NCBI GenBank assembly: GCA_025201375.1
Contig: JAIWZP010000007.1
Span: 806,001-870,000 of the forward strand
DNA: 64,000 bases
Reading direction: 5' to 3'
DNA from: Gongronella butleri
Lineage: Eukaryota; Mucoromycota; Mucoromycetes; Mucorales; Cunninghamellaceae
The notes below the pieces were generated by a model, which was given only the letters and a program-made list of their open reading frames with translations, was not told the origin of the DNA and did not search any database. Below are positions 34,755-46,018 of the stretch, piece by piece (within the stretch, counting starts at the first letter, position 1; every line of letters begins with the position of its first letter). The translations under genes were made by a program, and so were the position numbers.

Positions 34755-36494
34755 ATGCGTACGACTCGCGGTCTGCAGATAGCATCGCTTGTGGTGCTAT
34801 CGCCAGTTGTTTTAATCCTTTTATCGCTTGTTACGATTTTGATGACGACGCTTCTGTCACAATTACAGCTGTGGCTGCCCTTGCAGCAGACGCAGGCATT
34901 ATCTCGCTGGGCCATGACACTGGCATCGGCCAATGCCACCGCGACATCACCTTCCTTTTTGGAATCGCTCTCGATGAATGACGATACAGCCGGATCCAAC
35001 ACACCGGCCGATCCCGTGCTCCAACGCCACCGCTGGCGCAACGTGCGAAGCAAAAAATCGTCGACATCCTCTTGGACCTACTGTGGTCTGTCGCTGCTCA
35101 TCGGTTATGCATTTCTGCACAAGGTAAAAAGACCAAAAAGAGCGAAAAAACGGGGAAAAACAAAAAAGAACAAGATGAGGCAGAACATTGTGCCGGTCAA
35201 ATCCGGTGAAACAATGGATCGGCCCCCCGCTCCTCTCATGATTTCCCATTGTGTGTTGTGTGCGCGCTTATTTTTGGGGCCGGGCGGGACCAATGTAATT
35301 AGGGTTGCTCATTTGCTTTTTTTATTGTTGTTTTTTATTCAGGCGGATCAATGGCAAAACCTGCACTTGCTCCTGAAGCAATTAGGCCGTTATGCTCAGC
35401 AGGCCGGCCGTGGCATCTCTTGCTGTGGGCGCAAGCTTGTTCACCGCGTTGAGCAGTCGCTTCAGGCCCCCGCGCCCAAAGCAATGGACATTGACACGTT
35501 GTGGGCCGAGCTCTGTGACTCACCGCCAGCCAAGCCCAACAAAACCAGCAAGCCTCATCAGCCGCGTCGAAAAAAGCACCACCAGCCTCATCATCATCAT
35601 GCAGTGGTGCATCATTCATCACGACATGCTCCCCAACATGCCAATGTCACCCCTGTTTCGCGTGCGCGTGCCCCTTTGCTGCCAATTCACGCGCAGCAGG
35701 TCGATCAGGCCTATCAACATCAGGAAGACCACGTGATCGACCCTGAATGTGATCGCCCTCATGCTGTTGATCATCAATGGCAGCAACAAAGACAACAAAA
35801 ATCGCAAAAACACGCAAAAATCGACACCACACCTCTTGATGACGATTCCAAATCCCTTTCCAACGACGAAGACCATGACGACGAAAACGACAATGACGAC
35901 AACGAAACCGTAGTTGCCACCCTGGACGACAAATGCGTCTCCATCCATGATGCTCCAATCGCCACGGTCAATGAAGACGCTGTTCTTCCCATTGATGACG
36001 AGCCGGCCAATGACACGGCGTGGATGGACGCGTCGTCGCCTTGTCTGTCGACGGTGACGACGGCGTCGGTCAGCACCGTGTCGGATGCATCGTTGATTGG
36101 CGTGTCGTCTCAGCCCAATTGGTATTCACCATTCTCGACAGGGCTCATCATTGATGGCATTTTGCCCCGCCACGACCCTCTTGTCGCGGCAGATCCAATG
36201 CAATGGAGCAAATCGCCGCGATTTACGGCAGCCGCCTTGATGACACCACCGTCATCGCCTCCATTGGCACCTTGTACTTCTTCTTCTCTTCCGATACCTC
36301 CCTCGCCTGTGCCTCAGAATCAAAGCAACATCACCTTGCTGCAGAATCATCCATTCATTCCCAATCGCCCACGCTCCTTCTCCTCCTCCACGTCGGCCAA
36401 TTCAGACTTTGGCCCCATTGGCACCCCCACTGCCGCCCCCTCCCTTGTACAAAATCGTCCCTCGTCCTCCCACTCGTACTCGCTCTTCATCTGA
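34755..36494 (+). CDS. Two-span membrane protein with His/Asp-rich tail
   Basis: Two exons, 34755-35123 and 35343-36494, giving 506 residues. The 219-base intron (donor GTAAAA, acceptor ATTCAG) is a multiple of three and contains no stop, so an unspliced message would encode 579 residues. Two hydrophobic segments lie at about residues 9-35 (LVVLSPVVLILLSLVTILM) and about 108-121. The rest is predicted cytosolic and disordered: a His/Lys-rich region including HHQPHHHHAVVHHSSRH, a Gln/His region, a long acidic Asp/Asn stretch, then Ser/Pro-rich sequence. It has no recognised enzymatic motif. A membrane-anchored regulatory or metal-binding role is possible but unproven. Confidence 0.65.
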   Translation: MRTTRGLQIASLVVLSPVVLILLSLVTILMTTLLSQLQLWLPLQQTQALSRWAMTLASANATATSPSFLESLSMNDDTAGSNTPADPVLQRHRWRNVRSKKSSTSSWTYCGLSLLIGYAFLHKVKRPKRAKKRGKTKKNKMRQNIVPVKSGETMDRPPAPLMISHCVLCARLFLGPGGTNVIRVAHLLFLLLFFIQADQWQNLHLLLKQLGRYAQQAGRGISCCGRKLVHRVEQSLQAPAPKAMDIDTLWAELCDSPPAKPNKTSKPHQPRRKKHHQPHHHHAVVHHSSRHAPQHANVTPVSRARAPLLPIHAQQVDQAYQHQEDHVIDPECDRPHAVDHQWQQQRQQKSQKHAKIDTTPLDDDSKSLSNDEDHDDENDNDDNETVVATLDDKCVSIHDAPIATVNEDAVLPIDDEPANDTAWMDASSPCLSTVTTASVSTVSDASLIGVSSQPNWYSPFSTGLIIDGILPRHDPLVAADPMQWSKSPRFTAAALMTPPSSPPLAPCTSSSLPIPPSPVPQNQSNITLLQNHPFIPNRPRSFSSSTSANSDFGPIGTPTAAPSLVQNRPSSSHSYSLFI

Positions 36495-37045
36495 TGTTTA
36501 TGCCCCCCCTTCTCTCCCCTTTTTTTTTGTAAATAAAACGCTCATAAACACGATCCAAACCAAAGAAAATGCAAGGGGCAACCAAGCGAGGAGGTTGTCC
36601 GTGGAGACAAAAAAGACAAAGGGGGGGAGAAACAGCCCCTGAATTCCATTTCTATTTCGTTTTTTTTTTTTTTTTTTACAATCGGATCATGATGGGACGA
36701 GAAAATGAAAAGAAAAACGAGTAAAAAAGCGTGCAAAAATGTGCGCAGCATGTGAGGTTTCGAAGGAACACGCAAGCAGGTGCATTGAAACGTCCCTCAT
36801 TACGTGTTTGCACAAAAAAAAGCGAAAAAATGAGGATCATCATCCGAATTTTGCAACCCCGCCGCAATCAAAAAATGGCTCGTCTTCTGTGTACTCCTTT
36901 TTTTTCTTTCTTTCTTTTTTTTTTGTTTGTTGCACTCTTTGTCTCTATTTCCATACCCTTTTTTTTCTTTCTTGCTTGTCGTTATTTTTCCTTGCCTTTC
37001 TTTTTACTTTCTTTTTTTCTCTTGTCCGCCACTTTTTTTTTATCG
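36495..37045. other. Intergenic region and pyrimidine-rich leader of USP gene
   Basis: No separate gene. The open frame continues upstream of the USP start through a phenylalanine-rich poly(T) region (36,895-37,040), which I treat as untranslated leader. Confidence 0.5.
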
Positions 37046-37602
37046 ATGCGTTCCGCTCTGGGGCTAGTCCAGTCGCAGCTGGTTACGTATGCCGGGTGGA
37101 TTCAGCTGTTTTTCCTGTGTCTCGGGCTTGGTCTTGTGGTTGTGCCGCTTGTGGTGGCTCCGCCGCCGCCGCTCGTTGTGTTTTTCCGGGTTGTTTCGAA
37201 AAAGGTGGGTGTTTACACGATTTGCAAACGTCTTGCACACTATGGGCACCTTGCCCTGCTGCGAGCCAGCGAGGATATGGGCCTGTTTACCGTCGTCGAC
37301 ACCGTCGCCTATTGGACGTCGTGCCTTTTCATCAAGGACACCGACGACGACGTGCTTTGCAACAATGATTCTCTGCCGCTGGGCCGCCGCACTACACATG
37401 CTGCGGCGCCATTGATACCCGCATCACCTTCCCCGGCGCCTCTCGCCGTCTGTGTGCGTGCACCACCCCTCGAAAATCAGCCAACCGACGACGACGATGC
37501 CTTTACCAATCCATATTTCGTCTCTGGTCTCGTCAACACCGGCAATTCATGCTACCTCAATTCAGTGTTGCAGGTAAAAAAAAGTCTCTTCTTGACAAAT
37601 GA

Positions 37603-37646
<44 letters not shown>

Positions 37647-39486
37647 TCGAAATGTCAAGTTTTTCTCATTTGATTTCATTTTTTTTTTTTCGTTTTTAGG
37701 CCATGTCATCGTTGCCAGCGTTGCATGTGTATTTGGAGCGGCTGAATCAGCAGCATTATGCCATGCCGGTGTCCCGTGCAATGCTGTCGACGATGCGGCA
37801 ACTGTGCCGCCCCCTAGACGACCAGATGCCGCTCGATGCTTTTAGTCCAGTGGCCATTGCGTCGTCAGTGCGACACCGAGTCATCAGCCGAGAGCAGGAG
37901 GACGCCCAGGAATTATTCCAGGTCCTTGCGGATGCATTGGATCAAGAGCGCGCACTCGTCAGTGCCGCCATCCACAAACCTAACGGCCTGCTCTCACTCC
38001 TGTCGTATGCGCCAACTCCGGCCTTTTCTCTCGACAATCCCTTCCGAGGCTTCTTTGCCAGCCGTCTCTCGTGCACCACCTGTGGCTATGTCGTACGGAT
38101 TTTGTCACTAATGATGTCAATGTTCCCCCCTTTTTTCAATGAAACTCACATGTTATTCTTTTTTTTTTTACGTCATTGTAGGAAGCGATCCGACATTTTT
38201 CCTTTAACAACATCCAATTGGCCTTGCCTCAGACGGTAAGATCCCTAGCCGTCGAATTTGGAGGACGAGAGGCGAAAACAGACACGAAGAAACGAATTTG
38301 GCTAATTTTTGTGTATTTTTTTTCTATTCCCCCCTTTTTTTTTCTTCTCTCCCAGCCGTCGACGACATTGTACGAATGTCTTGATCAATGGACGGGGTTG
38401 GAATACCTCGAAGACGTGACGTGTCGACAATGTGCGATGACTCAATGGCTTGATCAGCTCGAAACCAGCGTGGACGAGCTTCAATCGATGGCCAAGGCGT
38501 GCACGGACCTTGCGACCAAGCGCGGCCACCTGACGCAGCTTGTGCAGCTCGAGACGCAACGACGTGAGGCTGCGGCGCATGTGCATTCGGGCGCATGGAA
38601 AGACGATGAAGCCAAAATACCCAAAGACGCGCTTCGCGGTGGTTTCGGCATTGGCGTGTCCACGAAGCAAGTCATGTTTGCCAAGATGCCGCCCGTGCTG
38701 TGCCTGCACGTGGCCCGGTCGACATTCCATCCATCGGGCCTGGTGTACAAGAACAAATGCCAGCTCCAATTCCCCGAACGACTGGACATGAGGCCTTTTT
38801 GCACAAATGGCACGATCCACACGGACGCCACGGAGCCCATTTCATCGCCCGACGACAACCATTCGTCCGAAAGCCAGGACCAGGGCCATTACAGGCTCAT
38901 GTCCGTCATTGTGCACTATGGCAGCCACAATTATGGCCATTTCATCGCGTACAAGCGCCAAATCAACGCGTCGTCGTGTCAATGCGACGCGTGCACATCG
39001 CAACATGCGCGTGACCGCGAAAACGAGCAATGGCACGCCAGCAAGGACCTGTGGTACCGCATTTCAGACGAAAATGTTGATGTTTGTCCCGTGGAAGAGG
39101 TGTTGAATGCCAATCCGTACATGTTGCTGTACGAGCGCGTCGATTCTGGCGATGCACGTCACCACCGCGCCATGGACGCGTCATCGTCCGTGTGTGCCGC
39201 TTCCATCATCTCCGACCAGCTCTCCACAGCCAGCTCCGCGTCCATTTGCTCCTTGGTCACGCCCTGCAATGAACCTTGTGACGACAATGAGCTCCAAAAC
39301 GTCAAATCAGCATCCTCCTCTCCATCCGCATCCGCATCCTCCTCGCACTGGCCACCCACTGCCTCCACGTCGTCGTCGTCTCACGAACAAAACGTGCGCC
39401 CACCTTCATGGCACGCACCAAGGCTACGTAAACGCAACAAGAGTTGGCAGGACCAGCAAAACAACCCGCCCGTCACCATCTATTGA
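37046..39486 (+). CDS. Membrane-anchored ubiquitin-specific protease
   Basis: Four exons: 37046-37573, 37700-38092, 38182-38235 and 38356-39486, giving 701 residues. It is a peptidase C19 (USP) enzyme that removes ubiquitin from proteins. The Cys box is LVNTGNSCYLNSVLQ (C169), and the His box is HYGSHNYGHFIAYKR (H520). Zinc-ribbon pairs appear as CTTC and CRQC, and EAIRHFSFNNIQLALPQT is typical USP core. Residues about 18-50 are strongly hydrophobic (LFFLCLGLGLVVVPLVV), so the enzyme is probably anchored with its catalytic domain in the cytosol, as in yeast Ubp1 and animal USP30. The end of exon 2 (donor GTACGG) is the least certain boundary. The first intron has a 40-base T-run. The tail is Ser-rich and disordered. 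Confidence 0.9.
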
Positions 39487-39904
39487 GTTCTCTTCACATG
39501 TATCAGATTATAAAATGGGACACCCCAATTTGCATACCTTTTTTTCTTTTTTTTCTTTTGTGTGTGTGAGTGTTCATGGTTTGTGTTTGCTACTGTTGCT
39601 CGCCGTGGGTATATCCCGGGCGCGTGCAAGAGACAGTGTGTGGGGGAACAAGCGGAGCGTGTGCCCAATTTGCCATTTCAATCCAAAAAAGGATGATGCA
39701 TGATTTTTGACACGCACAACACTGCAAAAAAGCATATGATTCCAGAAGAGCGGACCCCTTTTCCAAGATCGCATCTGCGATTCGATACCCCACACATGGA
39801 AATTGAATTATAAATTTAGCCGCCCCGCATAGCCGCATGAGAGAATTTCCCCCTTTTTTTTTCTCACTCTCACTTTTTTTTTTTTTCCTTTTAACCCGTT
39901 TGTC
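39487..39904. other. Intergenic region, no gene seen
   Basis: About 420 bp separating two co-oriented genes; a poly(T) leader precedes the next ATG. Confidence 0.5.
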
Positions 39905-40986
39905 ATGCCTGAAGGCTTTTCTGTGGATGTGAAAAAGGCGGTCGGCCACAAGTCGCCTGCTGAAATTGTACGTTGTGTGGTTCAACAAAGTTGTCAACGA
40001 GACTCATCCACTTTTTTATGTTTTTTTGTAAAATGTGTGTAGGTCGCGTGCAACCGCCGAGACTACCTACTTTACGCGCTCTCTATTGGTGTGCCTTACA
40101 ATGAACTGCAGTGGCTCTATGAAAATGGTAAAAAAAGACGCGTCCAAAGAAGCCACGACGCGTCAACTTACGCGGTTTTCCTCTCTTTTCGCTTAAAAAA
40201 GACGCCCAATTCGGCCCTCTTCCCACGTATGCGCTTTCTCTGCTGCTCAAGGGCGATGACTGGGACGTGAACGTGTTCAAGGAGCGATTCAACAGCGGTG
40301 GCGGCATCCCGGGCGTCCCACCATATGACCCTGACCGTATTTTGCACGGCGAGCAGTCATTGGAGGTTGTGCAGCCGTTCCCTGTGAAGGGCGGTCGGTT
40401 CAAGGCGACAAAGACGGTGCTGGGCGTGTATGACAAGGGCTCCGGCATGGTGATCGAGTCGGCGTTGGATTTGTTTGGCGAAAATGACAATGTGCACTAT
40501 TGCCGCATGATTAGCAAGATGTTTGTCGTTGGCTATGGCGGCTGGAATGGTCCAAAGGGGCCCTCCACGCCCAAATACACACCCCCGGCCGATCGCGCGC
40601 CCGATGTGTCCAGCACGTTCCACACACAGCCCAGCCAGGCACTCATGTTCCGCCTCAATGCCGATTTCAACCCGCTGCACGCCGACCCCGACGTCGCCGG
40701 CCGCGTCGGATTCCCGCGCCCCATTCTGCACGGTCTGTGCTCGTACGGCCATGCTGGCTACCTGATCACCAAGCACTTTGCCAATGGCGATCGCAATCGC
40801 TTCAAGAGCATCAGCTCGCGCTTCGCAAGCCCCGTACTCCCCGGCCAAGACGTCCAATTCGACTTTTGGAAGGTGCCCCACGACGCAAACTCCTTTGGCG
40901 TCATCTTCACCGCAAAGGTCAAGAACCGCCCCGTCCTCGCCAACGGCTACGCCATCATTGCCAATGAACCCGCCGCCAAATTGTAA
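39905..40986 (+). CDS. Peroxisomal (R)-specific enoyl-CoA hydratase 2 (MaoC-like)
   Basis: Three exons: 39905-39967, 40043-40127 and 40202-40986, giving 310 residues. The enzyme is a double hot-dog hydratase 2, which hydrates trans-2-enoyl-CoA to (3R)-hydroxyacyl-CoA in peroxisomal beta-oxidation. The catalytic motif is seen at ADFNPLHADP (D204 and H209), followed by GFPRPILHGLCSYG. The N-terminal half contains RDYLLYALSIG and an acyl-binding hot-dog (LHGEQSLEVVQPFP). The protein ends in AKL, a classical type-1 peroxisomal targeting signal. In many fungi this activity is the C-terminal domain of a multifunctional protein (Fox2); here it is a stand-alone protein, as in plants' ECH2. Confidence 0.93.
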
Positions 40987-41989
40987 AATAGTTCCCATTT
41001 TTCTACCCAATAAATGTCAAAAACGAGGAAATCCTCCCTTTGTCTTGTCGAATAACCAGCTAGAAACGTGTGAAAAATGGAATCATGACAAAAAAAGCCG
41101 CTAACCATAGCATTGACACTTGGTTTGACACGCAACAATCGGTGTAGCTTCCCTGTATTAGGTCTGCCTGTGAGCTCCCATATTCCAACATCTTGTGCGC
41201 GACCGGTATTGTCGCGGTGATGTCCATTAGTCCCGTACACGTGCCCTTTTTTTCTCCCCTGAAAGACTGGTTTTTGGAATGATTCGCCGTTTGCCCTGAA
41301 ACTGGCCCGCCAGCAGCAGCAAAACGTCCACTTTTGTCAGCGAAAACACCAGGCGACACTTGCACGTTGGCGCGACGCACGCAGTGTTTTTAACGCGCAA
41401 AATACAATTTTCGCGCTCAAAGCAAGTTTGAGCACGCGCAAAAGTGAATTTGACATGCGTGTGGACTGGTCGTGTGGGACGCGCAGCGGGTTAGCCATAT
41501 TATGTCAATGTAGATAGCAAAAAGTCATGCACTCTTTCACGGGAAATAGGAAAAAATCACAAAATCCTCATTTTATTGGCATCAAGTACTGTATTGAAAT
41601 AAAACTATGACATTGTTTCTGATCCTTGCTGGTGGCATCAACATCTGTATCTTTTGTTGGAAGCAATCCGGTCCACATCCTGCACGTTGCAAGTAAATCA
41701 GATTTGGATAATTTTACACTTTTCTTTTTTAAAAATTGGGCAAAAGGTCGTCCAACCAGCTACCCGGGTAACGATGAACGACTGCGCGTTCACGTCCCTT
41801 TTCTATTGGAATAAGTGCCATTGCGATCAAGCACTTTTTTGGCGTGTTAAAATTAGAATTTGTAAAAATAAGAGAAGGTGTCGAAATTCTCGAGAACAGC
41901 TCATATCTACATCCAGTTTTTAATGATTTTTTGAGCAGAGAGAAGTTGAAAGTATCTTTAAAACTATTTTCGTGGGGCGCTACAGTCAA
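40987..41989. other. Non-coding, repeat-associated
   Basis: No gene seen. The 3' end of the hydratase gene (AATAAA near 41,010) is followed by AT-rich DNA leading into a dispersed repeat. Confidence 0.5.
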
Positions 41990-42700
41990 TGGATGGCGCA
42001 CAAATACGAGGTTGGAAAATGATGAATTTTCCAAGGGGTGCAGTCGAGGATTTGGAAATCGCAAAACTTTTGTCCTCGGATCGCCACGCCATTCATACGC
42101 ATGGTATGTGTCACTCATTCACAGATAGAAACACAATAAAAACCTGGGATCCATCGACTAGTTTTTGCGAAAAATGGAATTTTCATTGTTTTGGTCGCCA
42201 CAAGGCAAACTCGACGAGAAATGGGCACAGCGCCGTGAAACGCGAACCACCAGAAAGAGTACAGGCAGATGCGTACGGATGCGTCGGTGATTACTGAAAA
42301 TAATCAGCCGAGTTGGCTAGAAGGTCATTTTTGGCTGGGATTTTTTGACGCGTCACAAATCGCGCTTCTGACGTCGTGTCCGCTCCCCGCTCGCATCAAA
42401 TTCATGCCTATGGACCACCTCTTGCTAATGGATGCATAAGCGCGGCTCTATGAGCGCGTTTTTCCTGTGCAATTCGCCGTTGATATTAAATCGAAAACAG
42501 CTCACTGCTCGTGACCTTGCATATGAATCCCCCTCTTTTTTGCCGTTTTTGTCGGTCATCCCATGCGATTGTTATTATGTGTAAGTTTGGCGCAATTCTG
42601 GGGACCTGATTTTCATATTTTAGTTTTGGGACTCGGCGTGGCCAAAATTTTGGATGGCAAGTGGCGTGCCCCCAACTGCTTGTGGCAGCTGTAAATCGCG
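41990..42700 (+). repeat. Dispersed repeat B, copy 1
   Basis: About 0.7 kb aligning by eye with 49,200-49,965, same orientation. Shared blocks include GGATCGCCACGCC/AGATCGCCACGCC, GGCTCTATGA, CCTGTGCAATTCGC/CCGTGCAATTCGC, and CACTGCTCG/CATTGCTCG. There are no coding remnants, terminal inverted repeats or long terminal repeats. The copies differ at many positions, so the family looks old. Confidence 0.65.
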
Positions 42701-43552
42701 TTCCCCCTCCGTGTCGCAGCTCGTATTTTCACGTCAGCATGTCCTTTAGCCGTCGGCAAGGTTTGTCTGGCAAGGCAGAAGCTGAATTACCCCAAGAAAT
42801 GAAGACTTATAATGAACTTGACGACAAATTGTGCAAATGGACCCAAAATTGTACCTGCTACTAATTGACCCAGAAACTCGCGGAAATCAGGCAGCAAGCA
42901 CGTAGAGAACGTGACGCTATAACGCCAACTAATGCCAATTGCTGACTTTGTAACCTTTTATTACATTTTACAAATGTTGATGACAGCAGCCATGGCCTGA
43001 TTATTGGAGGAAATGGACCCTGCGCCCGCCCTCCACGACGCGCAAAAATTAACGAAAACGAATCACAGGGAATGAAGAGTCTGCTCGTTGCCCACAAGTA
43101 AAATAGGTTTAACGCGGCTGTTTCCACGAGGACATGTGTTTGAAGTTGCAAACTCATACTCCACACGAGCCGCGACAAAAGACGCGAAATATGCCGAGGA
43201 AACGCGGCGACGACGTGTTCTTGTCGAATTGTTGCCAATTAATTACAAATTGGATGCATCGCGTCGTTTCTCGGCGAGATCATGCGTCAGAAACTTCAAA
43301 TTAAAATCACACGCGGATCATGATCAGCTACGCGAGACTTGAAAAGAAATTTCGAAAAAGACGCGTTGTTGCTGGACTAATGCCAAATTTATGCATTTTG
43401 AGGAGCTGGCGCGTTTTACAAGGCATGTCTATTTCAAATGCAGAAACGGGAGGCGCAGGGCCCACGGATGTCCAAATTAAAGGGCCGCCAACGCCCACAT
43501 TCAGCTGTTTTTTCCCTCTTTTTCTTCAATTTTGTGATCTTTTTGCTTAAAC
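42701..43552. other. Intergenic region, no gene seen
   Basis: Frames on both strands at 42,860-43,340 overlap each other and show no motif. The SLX9 promoter lies at its 3' end. Confidence 0.45.
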
Positions 43553-44206
43553 ATGCCCAAAGCTCAAAGGAAAAGGACGTCCAAAAGCAAGTCCGATCTC
43601 GCGCCCACCTCCAACGTAAGAATTGAAGCGGCAAGTCCTGGCGCTTCCGAGCTCACGTCCCTTTTCTGTGCTTTTTACCAGGCAACGATCAGCAAATCGA
43701 CCAAAAAGAAGCAGCGTCACTCGGCATGGCTAGAGAGTAAGCTGTGTTGCGGTGCGCGTGGTGCAGCTGCTTATTCATTATCCTTTTAGAACTGGATCAC
43801 TCCTACACGGTGAAGAAAAAACAGCAACAAAAGAAGTCTAGGCAGACCATGCTGCAAAAGGGTGGCTTTGACGAGTTTGACGAGGTGCTGCAGATGATTG
43901 ACACGAGCGCGCAAGAGGGCGATGTGCCCAATGCCGAGGCGCCCGCCAATTCGGCAGCGACCAGCACGTCCGGGACGCATTTGGTATCGTTGGACAAGAT
44001 CAAGAGCAAAAAGCGCAAGCAGAATACCATGCAAGTCGCCGCCCTTTACGCGCCACGGCCCTGAAAGCACCGTTGCTGACTCTTTTCTTTTTCTATTTTG
44101 CAGGCTCCAAGATATGGCGCGATTCCAAAAGGTGCTCCAGCATGATGCCTTTAAGAATGATCCTTTATCCACGATTCGCCAGCATGTGCAAAACACGTTC
44201 AAATAA
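43553..44206 (+). CDS. SLX9: Ribosome biogenesis protein Slx9 family
   Basis: Four exons: 43553-43615, 43682-43736, 43790-44030 and 44104-44206, giving 153 residues. Slx9 (FAM207A/SLX9 in animals) is a nucleolar pre-40S assembly factor involved in processing within ITS1 and 40S export. Visible: a Lys-rich N-terminus (MPKAQRKRTSKSK, STKKKQRHS), the block KKSRQTMLQKGGFDEFDEVL, a low-complexity linker, and the conserved C-terminal motif MARFQKVLQHDAFKNDPLST followed by IRQHVQN. The C-terminal exon only keeps frame if intron 3 starts with GC (CAT|GCAAGT); the GT further on gives the wrong frame. The small size is normal for the family. Confidence 0.88.
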
Positions 44207-44400
44207 ATAATAAAAAGAAGGCGTCTTTTTTTTTCCTTCTTTTCGTGAAACCTTCTTCCGGGGATTGTGCCCCCTCGCAGCTTCCCTTTTTAAGCGCATT
44301 GTTTATCCCTCGCATTTTCTTTTTTTCTTGATCATCCCACTCTGCGCATTGCCCCCTCCCCCATGTCTTTTTCCTTTCTTTCACATTTTCTAGACTTTGC

Positions 44401-45540
44401 ATGTTTGCCTTCAATTCATACCTACCATTCAATCGATTTTCATACGCACAATTCGGCGATGCGTACAAAATCTCAAGGCTACCCACAAGGTGCTGCGGCT
44501 GTTTCCCAAACTGGACAGGCAGTGTGCTTGGCTGTCTGTTCATGTCGGTATGGAGGCACGAACGAGCGACGCACCATGGCTTTTGACGATGGTTTTATTC
44601 ATTTTTTTATTGTGTTTTTGCGATTTTTTTTTTGATTTTTTGCAGGGCTTTAGCTTTTATTTTGCCGTAACATCTTTTATGCAACAGAGCCGTAAGTCGC
44701 GCAGCTTCCCGTACATTTTTTTTCTTTTTTTGCCGCGCCATGGATCACTGATTTTGCCCTCGAAAATTGAATGTGTATAGCATTTTTCTCCTATTTGGCT
44801 TTTGCACCTATGATTGTCTTTGGCGTGATCAATTTGATTTATGGTCTGGCCACCTTCATCACATTAATCATCCTTATCAGGCCGGTAAGCGACGATGTGA
44901 GACGGTAAAAGCGAATCCATCTTGCTCATCACGTCGTTTTTGCTGCTCTTGTCATAGTGGATGAACCTGGACCGGCCTCTTGCCTACCTTCTCGGGTTCC
45001 TCGTCGCCTCTGTCATCATTGACACCTTTGCAAATGTCATTTACGTCAGTTCCAACGGTAACGACTTTATCAATTCGTGCATGGCGGACGGGTTGGCGCA
45101 AGTCGAAAACAATTTACCGCCCGGCACGACAATCACGCTGCCCAACGATTACTTTAATTGCAGTCGACTCTTCCACGACGAGATCAAATGGTCGCTAGGC
45201 TGTGCGATTCTCATGTTTTTGCTATATGTAAAAAGAAATGAGGAAGCGAAAAAAAAAGTGGCGATTCAAAAGAAGCACGTGGACCCTAACGGACCCTTTT
45301 TTGCGCATGTAGACCCATTGGACCGTTTTCATCGCTTCTTTCATTGGCAAGATGGATTTCAGGCTGGGTGTCCAGCCTGGGATGGGCCCTGCGACGGCCA
45401 TCCCCACCATGGAGGCTGTGCAGCCCATGTTTAACATGCCACGATCGGACGTCAAATCAAACCATCATCTTGGTGAGACCATGCCATCGGAAAAGGTGTT
45501 GATCGCGCCCATGCAGAGCGATTTCCATATTGTGGTGTAA
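44401..45540 (+). CDS. Multi-span membrane protein with cysteine-rich N-terminus
   Basis: Five exons: 44401-44547, 44646-44691, 44781-44884, 44958-45227 and 45313-45540, giving 264 residues, with all junctions in phase. The N-terminal part carries CCGCFPNWTG, leading directly into the first hydrophobic segment (GSVLGCLFMS, then FSFYFAV). Further segments are APMIVFGVINLIYGL with TLIILI, LLGFLVASVIIDTF and LGCAILMFLLY, with a Cys-containing, N-glycosylation-bearing loop (NCSR) between the last two, then WTVFIASF. The C-terminal tail is hydrophilic. The layout is tetraspanin- or MARVEL-like, with a cysteine loop before the last span, but I cannot name the family. The start at 44,401 is the first ATG in frame with the CCGCFP motif. 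Confidence 0.75.
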
Positions 45541-46018
45541 AAAGGGGGGCGAATGCATGGACGCGCCGTGATGATTGGCTTTTTTTGTGTGGGCTTTACC
45601 ATTGGCTTGTACAACGTCAGACCAGACGCACTGTTTCGTTCTTATTTTGCTCCGATCAGCCGCATGAATAAACTCTGTGCCATTGTCACTCAAAAAGAAA
45701 TCCAGGAAGCCTGGGCCACAATGACAGCTGGAACACCCTTTTTTATTGCATTTTTCTCAATTTGGGCCAATACAAGTGCATTTCTGCTGCAACGTGATGA
45801 ATTTGGCCCTCTGTAGACAATGGAAATCGTAAAGACCGTGCCATCGTGTGCGTCAACGTCGTCTTTTTACCCGGAAAACGTGCCAAACCATGCGCCATGT
45901 GTATATTTTGTGCACAACTTTATAAAGGGCGAGAGAAAGTGAGCCATTCCCCCTCTTTTTTTTTTTTTTTGATTATCTGTGTCCTTTCATTTTCCCCCTC
46001 CTTTCCTTTTGATTAGCC
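45541..46018. other. Intergenic region
   Basis: Contains an 87-codon plus-strand open frame at 45,553-45,816 without recognisable motif, which I treat as 3' sequence of the preceding gene, then the alkaline phosphatase promoter and poly(T) leader. Confidence 0.45.

Noticed and set aside
42861..43342. Opposing open frames of 84-125 codons
   Set aside because: Mutually overlapping, no conserved features.
45553..45816. 87-codon frame after the multi-span membrane gene
   Set aside because: No motif and no promoter of its own; probably 3' untranslated sequence.
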